Source: a virus. From it: 26,778 bases of DNA. The stretch is taken from positions 1-26,778 of IMG/VR virus record IMGVR_UViG_3300023108_002682; one strand, written 5' to 3'. Of this stretch, positions 19,418-26,778 are shown one piece after another. The position numbers were made by a program, and so were the translations under genes. The notes under the pieces are model-generated. The model ran no database searches and was not told where the DNA came from. It saw only the letters and a program-made list of their open reading frames with translations. Every line of letters begins with the position of its first letter. Position 1 is the first letter of the stretch.

Positions 19418-21466
19418 ATGAAATTCTTATCGCATTGGACTTTAGCTTTTATAACGGTAATTGGTGTATTTGTATTTCATTTATCTAATAATTTTGTAGT
19501 AGAAACAATGCGGTTAAAAAGTTTTGACTTGCTACAGCAAAATGACAATATTATACATAGTAAAGATATTGGCATAGTAGAAATAGACGAAGCAAGCATA
19601 GAAACATATGGCCAATGGCCGTGGAAACGAACAGTGCTTGCAGATTTAATATGGCAACTACGAGAAGCAGGGGCAGGAATAATAGTCCTGCCTATGCTTT
19701 TTTCCGAATATGATCGATTAGAAGGAGATCAAGATCTATTAGACTCTCTTGTAGGAAACGGTGTAGTAATTGCACAAAACGGCAGTTTTACAGCTAATCG
19801 CAATGGTGTGCCACGTGGCGTGGCAAAAATAGGAGACCCATTGCCCTTTCTATTCGAATGGGACGGGATGCTAGGGCCTATACCTGAATTTGGAGATAAT
19901 GCAGACGGAGTAGGTGTATTAAACACAGTGCCAGAAATTGACGGAGTTGTACGACGTTTACCGATGTTAATGCGGATAGGCAACGATGTGTATCCTAGTA
20001 TTGCAATTGAAGTGATTAGGGTTGCAATGGGCGAACAAAGTTATCAAGTAAAAAGTTCAGAAGGCGGAATAGATAAAATGCGGGTGCCAGGCTATCCGCC
20101 TATACAAACTGACTCAACAGGTAGGGTATGGTTAAGATGGAATAAGACTTTTGATACAGTAAGTGCTAGCAATCCTGCCCAGTTTAGTAAACTAAAAGGA
20201 AAAACAGTGATAATTGGCCCTACAGCAGCCGGCATATCTACAATTATAGCATCGCCTTTAGGGGGTCAACAAGTATACATGCCTGCCGCAGTAAGCTTAC
20301 AAAATATACTCGATGGCGATACGATCAGTCGACCTTGGTGGGCACAGTTTTTTGAACTGTGCATAACATTGCTAATAGGCTTTTTTATTGTTTTGATTGG
20401 TAGGTTTACTCCATATTGGCTAGCAGGTGGCAGTTTGATTGTTTTTGCAAGCGCTGTAGTTTTTGGTGTATGGTATGCATGGAGTAATTATTTGTATTTG
20501 CTAGACGGGACTATGCCTTTGATAGCTGTTGTGCTTGTCGGCCTTCATAGTGTGTTTACAAGATTTGTACTGGAGTTTTTTGAAAAACAAAAAATTAAAA
20601 AACAGTTTGCAGGTTATGCATCTCCAACTGTGGTTAGGTTACTACAAGAAAATCCAGAATTAATAAAGCATGGCATGAAAAAAGAAGTTAGTATTTGTTT
20701 TTCTGATCTTCGTGGCTTTACTCCATTAGGTGAAAGTTTTGGAGATGATGTACAAGGACTTACTAAAATTATGAATGGTTATATGGATAGCATTACGCAA
20801 CCTATTCTCGATTCAGATGGTATGGTAATAAAGTATATAGGGGATGCAAGTATGCATGTACACAATGCGCCAACAGACGATGTAAATCATCCAGATACAG
20901 CAGTGCGTACAGGTTTAAAAATGTTAAGAGCTGTTGAAGAATTTAATAAAAAAATTACAGCAGAAGGAAGACCACCGGTTGGAATGGGAGCTGGCATTAA
21001 TACAGGCCTTGGCTATCTTGGAGAAATGGGGTCAACAAAAAGACACTCATACGATGTGTTAGGTGACGCTGTTTCCACCGCAGCAAGAATTGAATCTAAA
21101 TGCAAAGAGTACGGATGCCTTTTACTAGTAGGCGGAGCTACTGTTGAAAAATGTAAAGAAGATTGGTTTTTCTTGAAAATAGATGACCTAGCAGTTAAAG
21201 GCAAATCAGTCGGCATACCTATATATACTGTACTAGACTATGTTACTCCTGCATACCTAAATGCTAAAAAACAGCACGAAAAAATGCATGAATTATATAG
21301 AGCACAGCAGTTTGACAATGCAATTGAACTTTGTAAATCACTCAAAACAGAGTTTGAAGGCCGTATGCAAGACTATTACGCTATGTGGATAGAACGTTGT
21401 GAATATCAAAAAACGCAAGATCTACCTATAGACTGGAATGGCGTGTTTATAGCTACAACAAAGTAA
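19418..21466 (+). CDS. CHASE2-domain class III adenylate/guanylate cyclase
   Basis: 682 residues from the ATG at 19418, chosen because AGGAAAA precedes it. TM1 at about residues 5-25; CHASE2 periplasmic sensor domain, about 30-305 (IGIVEIDEASIETYGQWPW, then DGVVRRLPMLMRIGNDVYPS); three more hydrophobic segments, about 310-385; class III cyclase domain from about 424. Metal-binding Asp residues are present in CFSDLRGFTPLG and KYIGDASMHVH. In YDVLGDAVSTAARIE (around residue 545-557) the usual transition-state Asn is Ser, while the Arg is kept. A C-terminal helical tail follows. It should sense a periplasmic cue and make cAMP or cGMP. FecR plus CHASE2-cyclase neighbours are known in bacteria. 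Confidence 0.9.
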   Translation: MKFLSHWTLAFITVIGVFVFHLSNNFVVETMRLKSFDLLQQNDNIIHSKDIGIVEIDEASIETYGQWPWKRTVLADLIWQLREAGAGIIVLPMLFSEYDRLEGDQDLLDSLVGNGVVIAQNGSFTANRNGVPRGVAKIGDPLPFLFEWDGMLGPIPEFGDNADGVGVLNTVPEIDGVVRRLPMLMRIGNDVYPSIAIEVIRVAMGEQSYQVKSSEGGIDKMRVPGYPPIQTDSTGRVWLRWNKTFDTVSASNPAQFSKLKGKTVIIGPTAAGISTIIASPLGGQQVYMPAAVSLQNILDGDTISRPWWAQFFELCITLLIGFFIVLIGRFTPYWLAGGSLIVFASAVVFGVWYAWSNYLYLLDGTMPLIAVVLVGLHSVFTRFVLEFFEKQKIKKQFAGYASPTVVRLLQENPELIKHGMKKEVSICFSDLRGFTPLGESFGDDVQGLTKIMNGYMDSITQPILDSDGMVIKYIGDASMHVHNAPTDDVNHPDTAVRTGLKMLRAVEEFNKKITAEGRPPVGMGAGINTGLGYLGEMGSTKRHSYDVLGDAVSTAARIESKCKEYGCLLLVGGATVEKCKEDWFFLKIDDLAVKGKSVGIPIYTVLDYVTPAYLNAKKQHEKMHELYRAQQFDNAIELCKSLKTEFEGRMQDYYAMWIERCEYQKTQDLPIDWNGVFIATTK

Positions 21467-21573
21467 TTATAAATTATTAAAAAAATAAAACATTAGTAAG
21501 TTTGTTATAATACCTACACCAAATACATAATGCATCACCCATCTAGGTAGTTTTTTTGTTTTTGGTGTCTTTA

Positions 21574-21912
21574 TCACAAGTTTTTTTTAGTTGTAGACTT
21601 CCCTGAGCTATCGAATTTAGTCGATTTAGAGCCATAACGGGAAATAATTTCATCTAGTTCTTTTTGCTGATCTTCATTTAATTTACTTTTGTATTCTAGT
21701 GCTATTTGCAATTTTTGATTTAATCTTATCATATCATTATCTAACATTCGCACACGATCTATAAGAGCAACTAAACTCCCCATTGCACCGTCAATTACTG
21801 GTTGCACATTAGTAGTAGCCCATACCCATATATAGTAAATAAAATAACCTAATCCTACAGCAGCAACAATTGGAAAACCAAATTGACTTATGAGTGCGCC
21901 AATATCATCCAT
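21574..21912 (-). CDS. One-TM coiled-coil protein, paralogue B, possible holin-like protein
   Basis: 112 residues from the ATG at 21912. I preferred this to the upstream ATG at 21921 because GAGG then lies 9 bases ahead and the protein aligns from residue 1 with paralogue A at 22099-22380. MDDIGALISQFGFPIVAAVG begins a membrane helix reaching about residue 32, then NVQPVIDGAMGSLVALIDRV opens a coiled coil (MIRLNQKLQIALEYKSKLNE), and the tail is basic and Ser-rich. A TM followed by a cytoplasmic coiled coil recalls BhlA/UviB-type phage proteins. A lysis role is inferred only. It overlaps the 64-residue gene by 8 bases. Confidence 0.7.
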   Translation of the reverse strand: MDDIGALISQFGFPIVAAVGLGYFIYYIWVWATTNVQPVIDGAMGSLVALIDRVRMLDNDMIRLNQKLQIALEYKSKLNEDQQKELDEIISRYGSKSTKFDSSGKSTTKKNL

Positions 21913-22099
21913 TTTTTTCATCCTCGGGATTACACCGAATTAACCATCCTTGACGATCCACAATAAATCTATCACCTGGTTTGTACAAAGGCTTTTGTTT
22001 TTCGACACCCGCCCGGTCTTGCCATGCTTCGCCTGGCCATTCTCCGACTACACGCCATGCGGTACCGATTTGATCGAGATCATAACCTATCCATCTCAT
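21905..22099 (-). CDS. Small protein between the two membrane paralogues
   Basis: 64 residues, preceded by AAGGAGAG and joined to the upstream stop as TAATG at 22099. It reads MRWIGYDLDQIGTAWRVVGE, then WPGEAWQDR and KPGDRFIVDRQGWLIRCNPE. It is Trp-rich, soluble and short-stranded, possibly an SH3-like fold. Its fixed position between two paralogous membrane proteins suggests a shared function. I do not recognise the family. Confidence 0.65.
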   Translation of the reverse strand: MRWIGYDLDQIGTAWRVVGEWPGEAWQDRAGVEKQKPLYKPGDRFIVDRQGWLIRCNPEDEKNG

Positions 22100-22380
22100 T
22101 AGTCTCTCCTTGCATCTTCTTTTCCCTCATTTGCTGCTATTCTGTCTACATTAGGTTTTAGACCCAACGCATAAGAAAGCAGAGCGTCTATTTTCACTAG
22201 ATCATTATTCATTGTTTGGACTCTGTTCTCTAAGCTTTTTATAATGCCAGCTAGAGTTTGTACAGAACCAGTTACTCCGTCTAGAATAAATTTGATGGTT
22301 AGAAAAACAAGATACCCGCCGGCGAGCGCCCCTACAATAGGGAATCCAACTTCGGATATAAGCTGAAATATGCCTTCCAT
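22099..22380 (-). CDS. One-TM coiled-coil protein, paralogue A, possible holin-like protein
   Basis: 93 residues, preceded by AGGAGGGGG. MEGIFQLISEVGFPIVGALA starts a membrane helix ending near residue 33 (GGYLVFLTIKFILDG), followed by GSVQTLAGIIKSLENRVQTM and a short coiled coil and a charged tail. It aligns with the 21574-21912 product over the first 65 residues (same LIS-x-x-GFPIV, G-x-G/A-G-Y-x-x-x, VQ, and M-x-N/DND positions). First gene of a three-gene minus-strand operon with a late promoter box at 22403. The lysis role is inferred from architecture. Confidence 0.7.
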   Translation of the reverse strand: MEGIFQLISEVGFPIVGALAGGYLVFLTIKFILDGVTGSVQTLAGIIKSLENRVQTMNNDLVKIDALLSYALGLKPNVDRIAANEGKEDARRD

Positions 22381-22402
22381 AGTACCCCCTCCTGTACTAT
22401 TT

Positions 22403-22412
22403 GTATTTAGCG
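22403..22412 (-). promoter_or_regulatory. T4-type late promoter box
   Basis: Minus strand GCTAAATACA-like box, 23 bases before the ATG at 22380; divergent from the box at 22418. Confidence 0.45.
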
Positions 22413-22417
22413 AATCA

Positions 22418-22426
22418 GATAAATAT
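22418..22426 (+). promoter_or_regulatory. T4-type late promoter box (tail spike)
   Basis: GATAAATAT, 20 bases before the ATG at 22447, with CAGGAAGG between. Forms a divergent pair with 22403-22412. Confidence 0.6.
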
Positions 22427-22446
22427 TAAAAACAGGAAGGTACCCA

Positions 22447-24078
22447 ATGGCTGTAGTTCAAATAAGCAAAATTCAAGTAAGACGTGGTCAAAAAAATCAA
22501 GGCACTGGCATACCGCAATTAGCTAGTGGTGAGTTTGGTTGGGCAGTAGATAGCCAAGAGTTATTCATAGGTAATGGAGCTGTAAGTGAAGGTGCTCCAG
22601 CGGTAGGTAACACTCAAATTTTGACAACTAACGCTGATATTTTTGCTTTGGCAGATGAATATTCATATAATAAAGATTTAGGATATATTAAAACTGGGCT
22701 TATTGACAACACTAAAAGAAAACTGCAAGATAAGCTAGACGATTTTGTGTCAGCAGCTGATTTTGGGATGACCGGTGTTAGCACACAAGATGTTACTGAA
22801 CTTCTACAAAATGCCCTAGACCAACTTTATATAAATGACGCAATCAAAGGTACAGAATCAAGCAGAGTAACTCTTTACTTTCCTGCAGGTGTTTATAGTA
22901 TTTCTAATACAATATATTTGCCGCCTAGTGCTAGATTAGTCGGACATGGTATAGATAACACAGTCATAAGAAACACAGGATCACAATCAGCAGTTTTTAC
23001 AACTGTAAATTTAGACAGTGAGCCAGGTTCTTATGCAGATCACAGTACAACTACTTCTGTTAATCAAAACTCTAATTTAGCAATAGAAAATCTTACAGTA
23101 CAAACATTTGAAACTAATAATGTATTTGTATTAAACAGTACAAAAGACAGTAAATTTTCGAATGTAAAAATCAAAGGCACGTGGACAAGCGGCGATAGTG
23201 TTGATATTTCTAATAGTGCTTTTATATTGAATAATTTAAGTGCTAGCATACAAACAAAAAATAATGTATTTTATAACTGCTTTGTTGAAAATATGTCGTA
23301 CGCTGTGTACAGTGATTGGGATACAAATTTTAATGAATGGCATAATTGTACTTTTTACGATTTAGGACTTGGCTTTGCATTTGGCATAGGAGTTACATCA
23401 CTTGATAGTTCTCCTAGTAGTGGCATAAGAACTGGTGCTGAACATAATGTAATTGATTCTTGTTATTTTAAAGATATAAGTCGTCATGGATTGTATTTTG
23501 CATATGGATCATATAACACAAGCAAAAATAATAAATTTGAATTTGTAGGCAACAATCACGGAGCAGATTATTCTTCTCTATACCCAGTTATCGAATTTGA
23601 TGGTAGACAAAACATCAGCAAAAACGATTGGTTTTCTAGAGTTGAAAGCCTAAGTGCTGATATGGGAAATGTAGGTAGTGAGTATAATCCTGAAATAAAA
23701 GGATCGATTAATCACACGGGAGATAATTATGCTTACACTACTATTCAGCAATCCAGTGTATACAGCACAAAATTAAGATTTGCAGCAGAAGCTTCGGCAG
23801 CTTCGCAACAATTTGAAATTTCTTATTTTTTAAATAGTTTAAACTATGCTATGACTAGATCCGGAACTTTACTACTTACTGTTAACAATAGTAATGGAAC
23901 AGTGAAATTAAGTGACGAATACGATTATAATGGCGATAGTGATAAAGAAACAGATATTTTGTTTGGAGCTACACTTACTTCTATAAACTCAGTAGCTCAT
24001 ATAAATATTTCCGTTAAAAGCACAATGCCTAGTGATGATAATACAGAACTGAAATATTCTATAAAATTAATAAAATAA
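22447..24078 (+). CDS. Tail spike / receptor-binding protein with right-handed beta-helix
   Basis: 543 residues. The N-terminus (VVQISKIQVRRGQKNQGTG, then PQLASGEFGWAVDSQELFIG and GNG) is the tropism-determinant-type N-terminal domain common on phage fibres. Residues about 90-400 form a pectate-lyase-like beta-helix: FPAGVYSISNTIYLPPSARL, GHGIDNTVIRN, then rungs with LAIENLTVQTF, NVFYNCFVENM, EWHNCTFYDLG and NVIDSCYFKDI. The C-terminal 120 residues are a separate beta-rich domain. It probably binds or depolymerises a host surface glycan. It is expected to be a homotrimer on the tail or baseplate, and is late-expressed. Confidence 0.82.
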   Translation: MAVVQISKIQVRRGQKNQGTGIPQLASGEFGWAVDSQELFIGNGAVSEGAPAVGNTQILTTNADIFALADEYSYNKDLGYIKTGLIDNTKRKLQDKLDDFVSAADFGMTGVSTQDVTELLQNALDQLYINDAIKGTESSRVTLYFPAGVYSISNTIYLPPSARLVGHGIDNTVIRNTGSQSAVFTTVNLDSEPGSYADHSTTTSVNQNSNLAIENLTVQTFETNNVFVLNSTKDSKFSNVKIKGTWTSGDSVDISNSAFILNNLSASIQTKNNVFYNCFVENMSYAVYSDWDTNFNEWHNCTFYDLGLGFAFGIGVTSLDSSPSSGIRTGAEHNVIDSCYFKDISRHGLYFAYGSYNTSKNNKFEFVGNNHGADYSSLYPVIEFDGRQNISKNDWFSRVESLSADMGNVGSEYNPEIKGSINHTGDNYAYTTIQQSSVYSTKLRFAAEASAASQQFEISYFLNSLNYAMTRSGTLLLTVNNSNGTVKLSDEYDYNGDSDKETDILFGATLTSINSVAHINISVKSTMPSDDNTELKYSIKLIK

Positions 24079-24150
24079 TTTCTTAATTTCAAATAACCAA
24101 TAGTATTACTGCTACCAATTTTAGGATACATATAATACTTAAGAAAAAAG

Positions 24151-24179
24151 TTGACCTTTTCTTATTTCCACATTATAAT
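24151..24179 (+). promoter_or_regulatory. Sigma70-type (early) promoter of nrdA-nrdB
   Basis: TTGACC at 24151-24156, a 17-base spacer, TATAAT at 24174-24179. The leader is about 15 bases and contains TACGGAG before the ATG at 24201. Confidence 0.82.
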
Positions 24180-24200
24180 AAACAAAATTACGGAGTAGCT

Positions 24201-26516
24201 ATGAATCGAGAAATAATGATCGTCAAGCGTGATGGATCTCGTGAACCACTTGACATTGAAAAAATTCATTTTGTTGTTGAAAATGCATGCGAGGGCTTAG
24301 CCGGAGTAAGTAGTAGTCAAATTGAAATGAATGCAAATATTCAATTTTACAATGGCATGTCTACACAGGAAATCCAAGAAGTTTTAATTCGAAGTGCTAG
24401 TGATCTTATAACTTTAGATTCACCTAATTATCAATATGCAGCAGCAAGACTTTTAAGTTATGGCTTGTACAAGCAGGTAAATGGGCAATATGAAAGTGTT
24501 ACACTACAAGAAATAATCGAAAAAAATATTGCAAAAAAAGTCTACGATAAAAGTATACTCGATTACTACTCAAAGGAAGAAATAGAAAAGCTTAATAGTT
24601 ATATTCATCACAGGCGTGATGAGAACTTTACTTACGCTGGATTGCGTCAAGTAGTAGATAAGTACCTAGTACAAGACAGATCTAGTGGCGAAATTTTTGA
24701 AACACCACAGTTTATGTACATGATGATTGCAGCTACTTTGTTTGCTGATTATCCAAAAGAAACAAGACTGCAATATGTTAAAAGGTACTATGATGCAATT
24801 TCTCTTTTCAAAGTTAACATTCCTACTCCCGTTATGGCAGGAGTTAGAACGCCGCTTCGTCAGTTTGCAAGCTGTGTGCTTGTGGATAGTAACGACACTT
24901 TGGACAGTATCTTTTCTAGTGATATGGCTATTGGTAGGTATACTGCTCAACGTGCTGGTATTGGCATCAATGCTGGGCGCATTCGCGGCGTTAACAGTAA
25001 AATCCGTGGCGGAGAAGTTGCGCACACTGGTGTTGTTCCGTTCCTAAAGAAATTTGAATCTACCGTACGCTGTTGTACACAAAACGGTGTGCGTGGAGGA
25101 AGTGCTACAGTTCATTTCCCGTTGTGGCATCAGGAAATAGAAGATATTCTTGTGCTGAAAAACAACAAAGGCACAGAAGATAGTCGTGTTCGTAAGCTCG
25201 ACTACTCAATTCAACTTAACCTTACAATGTATGAACGTCTTTTAAGTGGGGAGGACATTACGCTATTCTCCCCACACGATGTACCTGGTTTGTACGAAGC
25301 ATACTTCGGCGATCCAGATGAGTTCGAAGCCCTATATACTAAGTATGAAAACAGTCGATCAATTCCAAAGAAGAAAATTCCTGCAATGGAACTGTTTTCT
25401 GAACTGATTAAAGAACGTGCCGAAACCGGCCGTATTTACATTATGAATGTAGACCACGCTAATACTCACAGCTCTTTTCTTGACCCAGTGTTTATGAGTA
25501 ACCTGTGTCAAGAAATTACACTACCAACTACTCCACTAGAACATATTGACGATGCTGATGGCGAAATTGCACTATGTATTTTAAGCGCAATTAACGTTGG
25601 AGTCATTACTGATTTAAGTGATCTAGAACCTCTCTGTGATTTAGCTGTACGGGCACTTGAACAAATTATTGACTATCAAAAATATCCAGTAAAGGCTGCT
25701 GAAACCTCCACTAAGGCTCGCCGGTCGCTAGGTATTGGTTATGTAGGACTTGCACACTTCCTTGCAAAAAATAAAGTATCATACGAGGATAATGAAGCAG
25801 CGCAACTAGTGCACAGACTTACTGAAAGTTTCCAGTACTATTTGTTGAAAGCTTCAAACCAACTAGCACAAGAACGTGGCGAGTGCGAATACTTTGACCG
25901 CACAAAGTATAGCAAAGGCATTTTACCAATCGACACCTATAAAAAAGATGTTGATGAAGCAATTGGTAACGTAGAGCTAGAACTTGATTGGGAAACACTA
26001 CGAGAAGATATTACAACTTGGGGATTACGACATAGCACACTTTCGGCACAGATGCCAAGTGAAAGTTCTAGTGTTGTTTGTAATGCTACAAATGGCATTG
26101 AACCTCCTAGAGGATATTTAAGTATCAAGAAAAGTAAAAAGGGTCCACTCAAACAGATTGTGCCTCAATATCAATCACTTAAACAGCACTACACATTGCT
26201 TTGGGACATGCAAGGCAATGCTGGATATATTAAAATTGTAGCAGCTATGCAAAAGTTTTTTGATCAAGCAATATCTGCAAATTGGAGTTATAATCCAGTA
26301 CAATACCCGGACAACGAAGTACCAATGAGTGTAATGATGCAAGACTTACTAACTACCTACAAGCTTGGTTGGAAGACAAGCTACTATCAAAACACTTACG
26401 ATTACAAAGTTGACCCTTCTGAGATAATCGAAGAAGAGCCTAAATTAGAAGAAACAATTATTATTTCTTCAAATCAACCCGAGGAAGATGAAATGTGTGA
26501 GGCATGCGCAATATGA
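24201..26516 (+). CDS. nrdA: Ribonucleoside-diphosphate reductase, class Ia, alpha subunit
   Basis: 771 residues, close to T4 NrdA. An ATP-cone occupies about residues 1-90 (MIVKRDGSREPLDIEKIHFV), so allosteric activity control may be retained. The active site is complete: ASCVLVDSNDTLDS with the first redox Cys near 224, SNLCQEITLPTTP with the N-x-C-x-E radical residues near 434-438, and IALCILSAINVG with the second redox Cys near 459. The C-terminal CEACAI is the shuttle Cys pair. It converts ribonucleoside diphosphates to deoxy forms for phage DNA synthesis and needs the beta subunit encoded just downstream (overlap ATGA). Confidence 0.96.
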   Translation: MNREIMIVKRDGSREPLDIEKIHFVVENACEGLAGVSSSQIEMNANIQFYNGMSTQEIQEVLIRSASDLITLDSPNYQYAAARLLSYGLYKQVNGQYESVTLQEIIEKNIAKKVYDKSILDYYSKEEIEKLNSYIHHRRDENFTYAGLRQVVDKYLVQDRSSGEIFETPQFMYMMIAATLFADYPKETRLQYVKRYYDAISLFKVNIPTPVMAGVRTPLRQFASCVLVDSNDTLDSIFSSDMAIGRYTAQRAGIGINAGRIRGVNSKIRGGEVAHTGVVPFLKKFESTVRCCTQNGVRGGSATVHFPLWHQEIEDILVLKNNKGTEDSRVRKLDYSIQLNLTMYERLLSGEDITLFSPHDVPGLYEAYFGDPDEFEALYTKYENSRSIPKKKIPAMELFSELIKERAETGRIYIMNVDHANTHSSFLDPVFMSNLCQEITLPTTPLEHIDDADGEIALCILSAINVGVITDLSDLEPLCDLAVRALEQIIDYQKYPVKAAETSTKARRSLGIGYVGLAHFLAKNKVSYEDNEAAQLVHRLTESFQYYLLKASNQLAQERGECEYFDRTKYSKGILPIDTYKKDVDEAIGNVELELDWETLREDITTWGLRHSTLSAQMPSESSSVVCNATNGIEPPRGYLSIKKSKKGPLKQIVPQYQSLKQHYTLLWDMQGNAGYIKIVAAMQKFFDQAISANWSYNPVQYPDNEVPMSVMMQDLLTTYKLGWKTSYYQNTYDYKVDPSEIIEEEPKLEETIIISSNQPEEDEMCEACAI

Positions 26517-26778
26517 GCAAGACCGTATTTAATCAAGAGAAAGTAGACTTTACTAAACAGAATATGTTTTTTGGTGCTGAGCAAAACACTCAGCGTTACG
26601 ATGTGTTTAAGTTTCCTGTGTTTGATAAATTAAATCAAACTATGCTAGGATATTTTTGGAGACCGGAAGAAGTTAGCTTACAAAAAGATCGAGCAGACTA
26701 CGCAAACTTTAGACCAGAACAAAAACATATTTTTACAGCTAACTTAAAGTATCAGACTCTACTTGATTCAGTACAAGG
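26513..26778 (+). CDS. nrdB: Ribonucleoside-diphosphate reductase, class Ia, beta subunit, N-terminal part
   Basis: The ATG overlaps the nrdA stop (ATGA), and the frame is open to the window end, giving 88 residues. MSKTVFNQEKVDFTKQNMFF and then PEEVSLQKDRADYANFRPEQ, with the LKYQTLLDSVQ helix, are the conserved N-terminal part of T4-type NrdB. The di-iron ligands and tyrosyl radical site lie beyond the window. Functional with NrdA. Confidence 0.93.
   Translation, partial: MSKTVFNQEKVDFTKQNMFFGAEQNTQRYDVFKFPVFDKLNQTMLGYFWRPEEVSLQKDRADYANFRPEQKHIFTANLKYQTLLDSVQ

Noticed and set aside
21467-21573. TATAAT hexamer at 21506 as a promoter, or a small gene in the gap
   Set aside because: No -35 at a suitable distance and no downstream plus-strand gene; the short frames there have no start plus ribosome site. 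I see nothing else in this 107-base gap.
22447-22700. Diversity-generating retroelement suggested by the tropism-determinant-like N-terminus
   Set aside because: No reverse transcriptase and no template/variable repeat pair is seen in the window; this N-terminal domain is common on ordinary phage fibres.
1-26778. tRNA genes, insertion sequences, integrase or attachment sites
   Set aside because: I looked for cloverleaf-like stretches with T-loop sequence, transposase or integrase motifs and long direct repeats, and found none I could support by eye.

Overview
The window looks like part of the genome of a large, AT-rich T4-like marine myovirus, most probably a pelagimyophage (a phage of SAR11/Pelagibacter) or a close relative of the marine cyanomyophages. 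The evidence is densely packed genes with TAATG/ATGA overlaps, T4-type late promoter boxes ((T/G)ATAAATA(C/T)) upstream of many genes, a class Ia ribonucleotide reductase pair (nrdA and the start of nrdB), and many small proteins of types familiar from marine T4-like phages. The host is inferred; no host gene is in the window.

Layout. Positions 1-2564 (minus) hold virion and tail-fibre-like genes. 2595-4188 carries small genes and a LysM-lysozyme endolysin. 4236-4745 is an HNH endonuclease. 4757-5328 (minus) is a string of four tiny overlapping genes of 34-56 codons. 5490-6236 (minus) is a class 3 lipase. 6289-12904 (plus) is a long run of phage proteins, including a minimal nucleotidyltransferase, a frameshifted ligase-like nucleotidyltransferase and an abundant-looking small virion protein with its own promoter, 5' hairpin and terminator. 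Many proteins of this run and the preceding block start with a MKIxELLxE-like peptide resembling the T4 capsid-targeting/prohead-protease signal. 12935-14394 is an auxiliary metabolic operon (NifU-type Fe-S scaffold, heme oxygenase, ferredoxin-dependent bilin reductase) behind a near-consensus sigma70 promoter. It is followed by a RecB/Cas4-like nuclease and a convergent thermonuclease.

15643-21466 is the most striking region. It is a one-direction, tightly packed cluster: CsgF, CsgG, a curlin-repeat protein, a secreted FecR-domain protein, a second curlin-repeat protein and a CHASE2-adenylate/guanylate cyclase. It encodes an outer-membrane secretion pore, two candidate amyloid fibre subunits and what looks like a periplasm-to-cytoplasm signalling pair, all on a phage genome. 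I recall a published survey of pelagimyophages noting a widespread curli-related cluster of unclear function. The FecR-cyclase signalling arm and the details given here deserve separate attention.

21574-22380 (minus) holds two paralogous one-TM coiled-coil proteins flanking a small gene. 22447-24078 is a beta-helix tail spike. 24201-26778 is nrdA and the truncated nrdB, again behind a sigma70 promoter.

Two transcription programmes are visible. Host-type TTGACN/TATAAT promoters precede the HNH gene, the bilin operon, nrdA and one small minus-strand gene. T4-late boxes precede virion, lysis, lipase and curli genes. At 2564-2591 the two appear to be combined in a T4 gene e-like RNA switch. I saw no tRNA, CRISPR array or insertion sequence.
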